This document shows, piece after piece, positions 1-8,096 of a DNA stretch of 64,000 bases (the stretch's first letter is position 1; each line of letters opens with the position of its first letter). A program made the position numbers and the translations under genes. The DNA is from Nocardioides humi (GTDB lineage: Bacteria; Actinomycetota; Actinomycetes; Propionibacteriales; Nocardioidaceae), in the NCBI RefSeq assembly GCF_006494775.1, contig NZ_CP041146.1, positions 3,844,001 to 3,908,000 on the forward strand, written 5' to 3'. Under the pieces are notes generated by a model. That model worked only from the letters and a program-made list of their open reading frames with translations, had not been told where the DNA came from and did not search any database.

Positions 1-2
1 AC

Positions 3-290
3 GGGCGTCGTACCGTCTGGCGCACCACCGCCCGCCACACCGGCCGGCCGCTGACCCTGGAGGGCCCGCGCCTCGCCCGTGGCGCGTACGTCGCCCGCGC
101 ACGCTTCATCCCCGACAGCCCGGACCTGCTCGGCTGCCGCGACGAGACCGGCCTGGCGGTCGGCGCGGTCCCCGGCCCCGGCGGCGGCGCGCTGCCGGAC
201 ACGGGTGGCCCGCCCCTGCTGGCGCTCCTCGCCGGCGTCGGGCTGGTCGCCGCCGGCGGCGGCCTCGTCGGCCGCGGCCGGCCGAGCTAG
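3..290 (+). CDS. LPXTG-anchored surface protein, C-terminal fragment
   Basis: The frame is open from the window edge to a TAG at 288-290, so only the last 95 residues are visible. The end is a typical cell-wall sorting signal: an LPDTG motif, then a hydrophobic stretch rich in Leu, Ala, Gly and Val, then a short basic tail (RGRPS). Sortases cut such motifs between Thr and Gly and link the protein to peptidoglycan. The part before the motif (about 60 residues) has no domain I recognise. The next gene on the same strand ends in a sortase domain, so this protein may be its substrate; that link is inference from position only. Confidence 0.75.
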   Translation, partial: GRRTVWRTTARHTGRPLTLEGPRLARGAYVARARFIPDSPDLLGCRDETGLAVGAVPGPGGGALPDTGGPPLLALLAGVGLVAAGGGLVGRGRPS

Positions 291-323
291 GGACACTAGG
301 CCTGCGGCCCGTTCCGGATCCCC

Positions 324-342
324 CGGGTGAGAGTTCGGGGGA
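324..342 (+). promoter_or_regulatory. CGGGTGA-type direct repeat, possible MalT-like operator
   Basis: Two direct copies, CGGGTGA (324-330) and CGGGGGA (336-342), start exactly 12 bp apart, 128 bp upstream of the surface-protein/sortase gene. The same spacing recurs at 7052, 32878 and 45522. MalT-family regulators bind G-rich directly repeated boxes, and two such regulators are encoded in this window. Binding itself is inference. Confidence 0.35.
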
Positions 343-469
343 GGTTGTCCGGGTTCCCGTGTCCCCCGGGCGCCTTCCTCGATATCCGTTGGTGCAGGGC
401 AAGCTCCCCCTCTCTCCTCGGGAGGCGTCGCCGTGCCCTTTTCCAGCACCGAAAGCGGAAGGTCCCCCC

Positions 470-3400
470 GTGAAGAAACTGCTCCCCGGTCTCGCGCTGG
501 CGCTCGTCGCCGGCACCGCGGCCGTCGTACCCACCGTGGCGCTGGCTCCGCCGGCGACCGCGGCGCCCGGTGATCCGGGCACCCCCTCCGACCCTGTGGT
601 CCTCTTCGAGGAGGACTTCGAGAACGGCATGGCCGACGGCCAGGTCAAGGTCCTCGGCGACTACGTCGGCGCGAACGGCGAGACGTACACCGCCGAGGGT
701 CAGTGGGCCGACCCGGCCACCCAGAACGGCTTCGTGCTCGACGGCACCTCGACCGACGCCGACCAGCAGGCCGTCGGCAACACCGGCGGCTACGCCCAGC
801 TGCGCGGCCTGGCGGACTCGCTGGGTCAGTTCAACGGCAGCTCGCCGAGCAACCTGAACCACGCCGTCGCCGCCTACACCGCGGGCGACCCCGGCCCGGG
901 CCTGGTCGAGTTCCGCACCGCGGCGCCGCTGCCGCTGAACGTGGACAACCGGTTCCTCACCTTCTCGGTCAACGTCGGCGTCACCAACTGCCACGCGGCC
1001 CACCCGCTGCTGCGGTTCTACCTCGACGACGGCACCACCGAGATCCCGGTGACCAACAACGCGATGGACCCGTGCCCCAACGGCAGCCGGGCGCTGGTCT
1101 CGGACGGCTCGGTGCTCTTCACCGGCTCCGAGCTCGGCATCGTGCTCCGCAACCAGCAGGGCAGCGGCTCCGGCAACGACCACGCCTTCGACGACATCAA
1201 GGTCCTCGACGCGACGCCGCAGCTGGACAAGGCGTTCAGCCGCGCCTCCTCGGCGCCGGCCGCCACCACGACGCTGACCTTCACGGTCACCAACACCTCC
1301 GAGCTCGCGGCCAAGGAGGGCTGGGCGTTCACCGACAGCCTGCCCGCCGGCATGGAGATCGCCCCGACCCCGAACTTCGTCACCGACTGCGCCAACGGCG
1401 CGATCACCGGCGGCGGCGCCGCCGGCGACACCACCGTCGCGCTGACCGGTGACCTGACCGCGGGCCAGGAGTACTGCACGCTGTCGATCGACGTCGCCAC
1501 CCCGGGCGCCGCCGTCGGCGACACCTTCGCCAACGGTCCCGCGAACGTCGACCCCGCGGTCGGCATCAACCCGCCGGGCACCGCGACCCTCGAGATCGTC
1601 CCGCCGCAGCCGCTGATCCGCGACTGCGCCCAGCCGATCACCTTCGACACCGGCAACGAGGGCTGGCGCGTGGCGACCACCACCGGTGGCGTGACCGTCG
1701 TGACGCCCCCGGCCCCCTCCGGCTGGGATGCCACCGAGGGCAACCCCGGCGGTGCGCTGCGGACCAACGACCTCGACAGCAACTGGACCGAGTTCTGGTC
1801 CCCGGAGCTGCTGGCCAACGGCTACACCGATGACTACACCGACCTGATCGGCACGACGCTGCGGTTCGACTACCGCAACGACACCGGCATCGGCTACAAC
1901 CTCTACCTCGGCCTGCGCGGCACCAACGGCGATACCGTCTGGTTCAATTTCACCCCGCAGATCGTGAACTCCCAGGCGCCCAACCGGGTCCGGGTCCTGC
2001 TGGACGCCGCCCTCGGCTACACCGGCTTCTCCGGCGCGACCGGCGTGGACCTCTCCTCGCCGGCGCCGAGCGCCACGCAGCTCGAGGACATCCTCGCCAG
2101 CCTCGACCGGTTCATCATCTCCGCGGAGGGCCGCACCGGTCCCGACATCACGTTCGTCGACAACTTCGGCGCCTCCTGCGACGACCTCGGCGACGCCCCG
2201 GCGTCGTACGGCACCGAGGGCGGCGAGGCCGCGGCCCACGGCATCGTCGGGTACGACGCCGCCGCGGGTACCGCCGACCTGATGCTCGGCAGCAGGGTCG
2301 ACAGCGAGAGCGACGGCGCCCCGGGCGCCGCCGCCGACGGTGACGACCTGGCCGGCATCGACGACGAGGACGCCCTCACCGGAGCCGTCCTGGTGACGGC
2401 CGGCGAGGCGCCGAGCGTGGAGGTCGAGGTCACCAACGACACCAACGGGCCGGCGACGCTGGTCGGGTGGATCGACCTCGACGAGAACGGCACCTTCGAC
2501 GCGGGCGAGCGGTCCGGTGTCGTCACGATCCCGGCCAACGCGGGGACGGGGAGCCACACGCTCACCTTCCCGGTCGCGACGGCGCTGAACGACGACACCT
2601 ACCTGCGGCTGCGTCTCTTCGAGGGCGACGTGACCGGTCCGCAGCCGACGGGTGCGGCCGACGGCGGCGAGGTCGAGGACCACCTGGTCCAGGCGGAGCT
2701 GGCCGCGCTGGAGCTGGTGAAGACCAGCGCCCTCACCACGGACGGCGGTACGCCGGGCGTGGCCGACGTCGGCGACGTGATCACCTACACGTTCACCGTG
2801 TCGAACACCGGCAACGTGCCGGTCGACGACGTGTCGATCGACGACCCGCTGCCCGGCCTGAGCGCCGTCGCGCCGGCGTCGGCGGCCACCATCGCCCCGG
2901 GCGACGACGCCGTGTTCACGGCGACGTACACCGTCACCCAGGACGACGTCGACAACGGCGGCCAGATCGTCAACGCGGCCACCGCGAACGGCACCGGCCC
3001 GGACGGCCCGGTCACCTCGCCGGGCGGTCCGCCGACCACCACGACGACGCCGATCGTGGACGCGGACCCCGACGTACAGGTCGTGAAGTCGGCGGCCATC
3101 ACCACCGACGAGGTCCCGCTGGGCAAGGCCGACGACGGCGACGTCATCACCTACACCTTCACCGCGACCAACCACGGTGCGGCGACGGCCTTCAACGTGT
3201 CGGTGGAAGACCCGCTGCCGGGCCTCGGCACGATCACCCCGGCGTCGGTGGCCTCGCTCGCCCCGGGCGCCTCGCAGGAGTTCACCGCGACGTACACCGT
3301 CACGGCCGACGACGTGAAGGCTGGCAAGATCGAGAACACCGCCTCGGTGGAGTCGACAGGACCGACCCGCGGCGGCGTGACCCCGCCGCCGGTGACGGTG

Positions 3401-4321
3401 TCGTCGAACACGGTCAACACCCCGACCGGTCCGCTCGGTGCTCCGTCGATCCTGACCAAGGCCGAGAAGAAGGTGGAGCTGAAGGTCGGCAAGGCGGGCC
3501 AGGCCAAGGCGGTCGCGCTGCGCGACTCCGTGACCGTCACCGGCCTCGTCGCCGGCGGCAACGCCCAGGGCACCGCCCTGCTGTACGGACCGGTCGCGAG
3601 CCCCTCGGCCGCGATGTGCACGCCGGAGAACCTCGCCGGCTCGGTGACCTTCACCCCGGTCGACGGCACCGTCGACACCCCGGCGGTGAAGGTGACGAAG
3701 CCGGGCTACTACACCTGGGTGGTCTCCACCGGCGCGGACCGTCGCAACCTCGCGGCCTCCCACGCCTGCGGCCTGCCGTCGGAGACGACGCTGGTCCACC
3801 GGCCCGAGGTCGGCAAGGTGAAGATCGAGACCGGCTTCTCCGGCACCGCCTCGTCCGTCCAGGGCCGCAAGGTCCGTCCCGCCCGGATCGCGATCCCGGC
3901 GCTCGGCATGAAGGCGAAGCTCGACACGGTCGGCGTGCGCAAGGGCTCGATGGTGATCCCGAACAACGTCGCCAAGGGCGGCTGGCTGCGCCAGTCCGCG
4001 CTGCCGGGCGACCTGGTCGGCTCGACCGTCATCGCCGGTCACGTCTCCGACCGGCACGACCGGCCCGGCGCGTTCGGCAAGCTCCGGAAGGCCAAGAAGG
4101 GGCAGGTCGTCAAGGTCCGCGCCGCCGACGGCACCGTGCAGAAGTACCGCATCGACCGCGTCTACACCCAGCCGCGGAAGAACGGCTTCAGCGGAGCCGC
4201 GACCAGCACCACCGGCGCGCACCAGCTCACGCTGGTGACCTGCACCGGCAAGGTGACCTACCGCAACGGCCGCTTCCACTACACGAAGAACCTCGTGGTG
4301 GTCGCCAGCCCGATCGGCTGA
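470..4321 (+). CDS. DUF11/GEVED exoprotein with C-terminal class F sortase domain
   Basis: A secreted protein of 1283 residues. The GTG at 470 is chosen because a signal peptide follows at once (VKKLLPGLALALVAG, ending ATAAP) and a GGAAG ribosome site precedes it. Residues about 30-560 are beta-rich exoprotein sequence. A GEVED-type domain (DLGDAPASYG to GGEVEDH) spans about 569-735, and two DUF11 repeats span about 747-983. The last 150 residues (about 1134-1283) are a class F sortase domain with the catalytic His in AGHVSDRH and Cys in LVTCTG, and an Arg-containing strand after it. Sortases are normally small separate enzymes, so a sortase at the end of a long adhesin-like chain is unusual. 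No LPXTG motif of its own is visible. The enzyme would act outside the cell membrane, perhaps on the LPDTG protein just upstream. Confidence 0.85.
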   Translation: MKKLLPGLALALVAGTAAVVPTVALAPPATAAPGDPGTPSDPVVLFEEDFENGMADGQVKVLGDYVGANGETYTAEGQWADPATQNGFVLDGTSTDADQQAVGNTGGYAQLRGLADSLGQFNGSSPSNLNHAVAAYTAGDPGPGLVEFRTAAPLPLNVDNRFLTFSVNVGVTNCHAAHPLLRFYLDDGTTEIPVTNNAMDPCPNGSRALVSDGSVLFTGSELGIVLRNQQGSGSGNDHAFDDIKVLDATPQLDKAFSRASSAPAATTTLTFTVTNTSELAAKEGWAFTDSLPAGMEIAPTPNFVTDCANGAITGGGAAGDTTVALTGDLTAGQEYCTLSIDVATPGAAVGDTFANGPANVDPAVGINPPGTATLEIVPPQPLIRDCAQPITFDTGNEGWRVATTTGGVTVVTPPAPSGWDATEGNPGGALRTNDLDSNWTEFWSPELLANGYTDDYTDLIGTTLRFDYRNDTGIGYNLYLGLRGTNGDTVWFNFTPQIVNSQAPNRVRVLLDAALGYTGFSGATGVDLSSPAPSATQLEDILASLDRFIISAEGRTGPDITFVDNFGASCDDLGDAPASYGTEGGEAAAHGIVGYDAAAGTADLMLGSRVDSESDGAPGAAADGDDLAGIDDEDALTGAVLVTAGEAPSVEVEVTNDTNGPATLVGWIDLDENGTFDAGERSGVVTIPANAGTGSHTLTFPVATALNDDTYLRLRLFEGDVTGPQPTGAADGGEVEDHLVQAELAALELVKTSALTTDGGTPGVADVGDVITYTFTVSNTGNVPVDDVSIDDPLPGLSAVAPASAATIAPGDDAVFTATYTVTQDDVDNGGQIVNAATANGTGPDGPVTSPGGPPTTTTTPIVDADPDVQVVKSAAITTDEVPLGKADDGDVITYTFTATNHGAATAFNVSVEDPLPGLGTITPASVASLAPGASQEFTATYTVTADDVKAGKIENTASVESTGPTRGGVTPPPVTVSSNTVNTPTGPLGAPSILTKAEKKVELKVGKAGQAKAVALRDSVTVTGLVAGGNAQGTALLYGPVASPSAAMCTPENLAGSVTFTPVDGTVDTPAVKVTKPGYYTWVVSTGADRRNLAASHACGLPSETTLVHRPEVGKVKIETGFSGTASSVQGRKVRPARIAIPALGMKAKLDTVGVRKGSMVIPNNVAKGGWLRQSALPGDLVGSTVIAGHVSDRHDRPGAFGKLRKAKKGQVVKVRAADGTVQKYRIDRVYTQPRKNGFSGAATSTTGAHQLTLVTCTGKVTYRNGRFHYTKNLVVVASPIG

Positions 4322-4338
4322 TCCTGCGATGACGACGG

Positions 4339-4382
4339 AGCACCGGGGTGCCGGCAGCGATCCTGCCGGCCACCCCGGTGCT
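4339..4382 (+). terminator. Strong hairpin after the sortase-fusion gene
   Basis: A perfect 12-bp outer arm (AGCACCGGGGTG with CACCCCGGTGCT) encloses a 7-bp inner arm (CCGGCAG with CTGCCGG) around a CGAT loop. There is no T-run, as is common in high-G+C actinobacteria. It lies just after the TGA at 4321. Confidence 0.75.
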
Positions 4383-4428
4383 TCCCGTTTCCGCCCCGCG
4401 GCCGCGCCGGGTACGGCACGATGCGGTC

Positions 4429-7058
4429 ATGGCGCCCGTCCCCCTGAGCGGCTCCGTCCCCCAGAGCGGCCGTGCTGACATGCGCGCCGGTGCGATCGTG
4501 CGACCCCGCCTGCTCGACCTGCTCGAGGTCGACCCGGCACCGGTCACGGTGCTGCAGGCGCCGTCCGGCTACGGCAAGACGACCCTGGTCCGGCAGTGGG
4601 CCGCCGGCCCGCGACCTCCGGAGGAGCGGCTGGTCTGGGTCGCGCTGAGCGCGGAGGTCGAGTCCGACCGCGCCTTCTGGACCACCGTCGTCGCCGCCGG
4701 CTGCCGGCTCGGGCACCTCTCACCGGAGCGGGCGGGCGTGGTCGCCGACGACGTCGACGCGCTCGACGACCCGGTCCCGGTGCTGCGCGACCTGCTGGCC
4801 GGCCGGGCGCCGGTGGTGCTCGTCGTCGACGCCTACGAGCACGCGCGCGGCGCCACCGACCAGGTGGACCGCGACATCCTGCGGCTGACCGCGGAGCTGC
4901 CCAACCTGCGGGTCGTCGTCACCACGAGGGCCGCGACGACGCTGGCGGACCCGGTGCACCAGGTGCGCGACGCCGTCCGCCTGATCGGGGAGCAGGACCT
5001 CGGCTTCACCCCCGAGGAGACCGCGCTGCTGTTCGCCGAGCACCTGCCCGACGACCTGGGCGCCGCCGCGGCCGACGTCCACCGCGACACCCGCGGCTAC
5101 CCGCTGGCCATCCGGGCGGCCAGCCTGGCGCTGCGGGGGCGGTCGCGGCTGCCGGCCCGCGACTCCGCCGAGTGGCGGGCGATCGTCGCGCAGGACCTGA
5201 GCTCGCAGATGCACGACGCGGCGCTCTCCGAGTTCGTGCGCGACACCGCCGCCGCGCCGTACTTCGACCTCGAGCTCGCCCAGGCCCTCACCGGTCTCGA
5301 GGACGCCGGCCCGGTCGTGGACCGGCTGGAGTGGAACGGCTTCGGGCGCTGGGTCCCCTATCTCGCCGACCGTCCCGTCTTCCAGTACGTCGACTCGCTG
5401 CGGGAGGCCGTCCGGGGCGACCTGCGGGCCCACGACTCCGACCGGTACCGCCGCAGCGCCGGCACCGCCGCGACCTGGCTGCACGACCACGACGAGCACG
5501 AGCAGGCGCTCGAGCTGGCCGTCGACGCCGGACGCTACGAGCTGGCCAGCCGGATCTTCCGCAGCGTGCTGCTGAGCTCGCCGGAGAGCTACACGACCGA
5601 CCACCTCGACCGGCAGCTCGCCCGGATCCCGCGGACCGTGCTGATGCGGCAGCCGGCCCTGGCGTTCGCCCGGGGCCTGGCGCTGCTCAGCAACCCGGCC
5701 ACCCGCGGCGCGTCCGCGGAGTACTTCCTGCGCGCCGCGGAGCAGACCGGCGAGGACTGGCGCGGCCTCGACCGCGGCTCGTCCTTCTTCCAGCGCGTCG
5801 CCAAGTCGGCGAGCCTGCGGTTCATCGGCCGGTACGTCGAGGCCGCCGCCGCGGGCCGCTCGGCGCTCGACTTCTACGACGACATCGACATCGGCGACGA
5901 CGACCGGCTGCTCGAGCTGCGGGCGATGGGCCTGCGCCAGCTGGGCTACTCGCTCTTCCAGGCCGGCGAGCTGGAGGACGCGCACGCCGTCGTGATCCGG
6001 GCGATCACGACCGCGACCCGGCCCTGGGCGCGCAACTACACGCTCGTCTACGGCCTCGGCCTGTCGGCGATCAGCGGCTGGGGGCGCGAGGCCGCCTACA
6101 CCGCGCAGCTCATCGACCCCGCCGCCTGGCCCCGCGACCACGCCTACACCTACGTCAACGCGCTCGGCCGGATCGGCAACGCCATGCTGCGGCTCGACGC
6201 CTTCGACTTCGCCGGCGCCCTCGCGGAGTACGACGGCTGCGAGTCCTTCGTCCACACTGCCGAGTTCTGGCCGTTCCTCACCTGGACGCTGCTCCAGGCC
6301 CACCTCGGCCTCGGCGAGCCCGCGCCGGAGAGCCAGCGGATCGCCGACGCCCTGCAGGCCTCACCGCCACCGCCCGGCACGGGGGAGAACTTCGGCACCG
6401 CCGCCCTGCACGGCCTGCTCGCCATCGCCTGGCTCTCCCAGGGGCGCACCCGCGAGGCCGCCCAGCTGCTGCGCCGGCCGACCCGCTGGCCCGGCCAGCT
6501 CGCGCCCGCCCAGGTGCTGAGCCGGCTGACCGCCGGCGACGCGGCCGGCGCGCTCCACGTCGTCCCCCGTCTCGAGGCGGTGCCGGGCCACAGCATCCGC
6601 TCCCGCGCCAGCCTGCTGACCCTCGGTGCCGCGGCGGCGCTGCGGGCCGGGCACCCGGACGCGGCGGGGGCGCTGCTCGACCGCGCCGCATCCCTGTACG
6701 CCGAGCACGGCGCCCGGACCCACCTGCTGCACGTCCCGGGCAAGGACCTCGAGGCGCTGCGGGACCTCGCCCGGCACACCGGCCGCACCGCGGCGTCGGC
6801 GTACCTCGACGTCGACGTGGTCGGCACCATCGACCCCGGCGTCGAGGTGGTCCCGCTGACCGCGCAGGAGGTGACGGTGCTCCGCGCGTCGATCGACCAC
6901 CCGCGCCGCAGCGACCTCGCCGCGGCCCTCCACCTCTCCCCGGAGACGGTGAAGTCGCACATGCGCAGCATCTACCGCAAGTGGGGGTGAGCTCCCGCGA
7001 GGCCGCCCTCGAACGGGGCCTCCGGCTCGGCCTCCTCGGTGACGATCCGACCGGGTGA
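4429..7058 (+). pseudogene. MalT-like (LAL) LuxR-family regulator, frameshifted in the C-terminal HTH
   Basis: A large ATP-binding LuxR regulator: P-loop APSGYGKTTL at about residues 45-54, a long helical-repeat middle, and a C-terminal LuxR helix-turn-helix. The reading frame from the ATG at 4429 stops at 6990 inside the recognition-helix region, after SIYRKWG. If one C is restored after 6980 (AAGTGGG to AAGCTGGG), the protein reads SIYRKLGVSSREAAL and runs to the TGA at 7058, matching its paralogue at 45648-48326. The break therefore removes about the last 20 residues. Either the gene is inactive or the sequence has a one-base error. A later ATG at 4480 is a possible alternative start; neither has a strong ribosome site. 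The ligand is unknown. Confidence 0.8.
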
Positions 7059-7070
7059 ACTGCCGGGTGA
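7052..7070 (+). promoter_or_regulatory. CGGGTGA direct repeat at the end of the LuxR gene
   Basis: Two perfect CGGGTGA copies (7052-7058 and 7064-7070) start 12 bp apart, the same spacing as at 45522, where a pair precedes the paralogous regulator. The first copy covers the restored stop codon of the regulator. No clear gene starts until 7251, and a terminator lies at 7155-7183, so a short transcript between them is possible but not shown. Confidence 0.3.
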
Positions 7071-7154
7071 GAAGACCCCTCTGCGGCTGGTCTCCGACGC
7101 GGTGGCGCCAGCAGAATCGTCTCGGGCCTCCGGAGGGGGCCCATCCCCCCAGTG

Positions 7155-7183
7155 CGCGGCCCGGGCCCATCTCCCGGGCCGCG
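7155..7183 (+). terminator. Hairpin terminator after the LuxR gene
   Basis: A perfect 11-bp stem (CGCGGCCCGGG with CCCGGGCCGCG) has a 7-base loop and is followed by the T-rich TCGTGGTTTT. It separates the regulator from the SDR gene downstream. Confidence 0.75.
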
Positions 7184-7226
7184 TCGTGGTTTTCCCGGGA
7201 CGCGGGTCCCGCGCCGCGCGCCGGAC

Positions 7227-7240
7227 TAGAACACGTTCTA
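7227..7240 (+). promoter_or_regulatory. KstR-like operator TAGAACACGTTCTA
   Basis: A perfect 14-bp palindrome lies 10 bp upstream of the SDR start. It matches the TnnAACnnGTTnnA pattern known for KstR-type TetR repressors of steroid/lipid catabolism in actinobacteria. This suggests the SDR belongs to such a regulon; the regulator itself is not in the window. Confidence 0.6.
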
Positions 7241-7250
7241 TGGTGAGCCC

Positions 7251-8096
7251 GTGACCGCCCCGCCCGCTCCCCGTGCCCAGCGTCGCGCCATCGTGACCGG
7301 CGCCGGGCCGGGCTCGATCGGCCGGGCCGTCGCCGACGCGCTCGTCGCCGACCGATGGGATGTCGTCGTCACCACCCGCACGGAGCGCCCCGAGAGCCAT
7401 GCCTGGCATCCGCTCGATCTGGCCGACCGGTCCTCGGTCGCCGCGTTCGCCCAGTGGTACGCCGAGCGGTCGGACTGCTTCGACCTGCTGGTCAACAGCG
7501 CCGGCGTCCACCTCGACCTCGGCTCCCGCTGGAGGACCCCGCAGCTCGTCGACGGCCACGAGATCCACTGGCGCACCAACTACCTCGGCACAGTCCAGCT
7601 CACCGCCGCCCTGCTCCCTGCGCTGCTAAGGTCGCCGGCCCCCTGCGTCCTCCACGTCGTCTCGCAGCTGCACGAGCGCGGCACCACCGACCAGCTCCTC
7701 GGCCAGCCGGTGCGCTACGACTCCTGGGCGTCCTACGGGACCTCGAAGCTGGGTCTGGTCCATCATGCCGCTCTCCTCGCCCAGCGGTACGGCGACCGCG
7801 GGCTGCGTGCGCTCTCGGTGCATCCCGGTGCGGTGTCGACCAATATCGCGAACCGTGGCCTGGAGACCCGGCCGCTGCTGCGCCGGCTCCGCAACCTGGG
7901 CCGCCCGCTGGAGCGACGGATGCTCATGTCGCCCGCCGCCTCGGCCACGCACCTGGTCCGACTCGCCACCGATCCGGACGCGGAGTCGGGCTACTACCAC
8001 AAGGGCCGCCGCGCGGCCCCTTCGGCCGCTGCCGAGGACCTTCAGGCCCGCGCCACCCTGGCCGCGGTCACCGAGGAGTGGCTGGCTGCACGCTGA
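7251..8096 (+). CDS. SDR-family NAD(P)-dependent oxidoreductase
   Basis: A short-chain dehydrogenase of 281 residues. It has the cofactor-binding TGAGPGSIG at residues 16-24, an NSAG motif near 83, and the catalytic YxxxK as YGTSK near 162-166. The overall shape resembles retinol/steroid dehydrogenase-like SDRs. The substrate cannot be read from sequence, but the KstR-like operator just upstream points to sterol or lipid-related oxidation or reduction. The GTG at 7251 directly follows the operator. Its 3' end overlaps the convergent FAD/Fe-S gene by 29 bp. Confidence 0.85.
   Translation: MTAPPAPRAQRRAIVTGAGPGSIGRAVADALVADRWDVVVTTRTERPESHAWHPLDLADRSSVAAFAQWYAERSDCFDLLVNSAGVHLDLGSRWRTPQLVDGHEIHWRTNYLGTVQLTAALLPALLRSPAPCVLHVVSQLHERGTTDQLLGQPVRYDSWASYGTSKLGLVHHAALLAQRYGDRGLRALSVHPGAVSTNIANRGLETRPLLRRLRNLGRPLERRMLMSPAASATHLVRLATDPDAESGYYHKGRRAAPSAAAEDLQARATLAAVTEEWLAAR

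Noticed and set aside
296-4279. A long open frame on the minus strand opposite the sortase-fusion gene
   Set aside because: It has Arg/Gly/Val-rich sequence without domains, no ribosome site, and arises from the codon bias of the plus-strand gene, which has signal peptide and catalytic motifs.
7071-7193. A small RNA gene between the CGGGTGA pair and the terminator
   Set aside because: The terminator is explained by the LuxR gene and no convincing promoter was found, so it was kept only as a remark.
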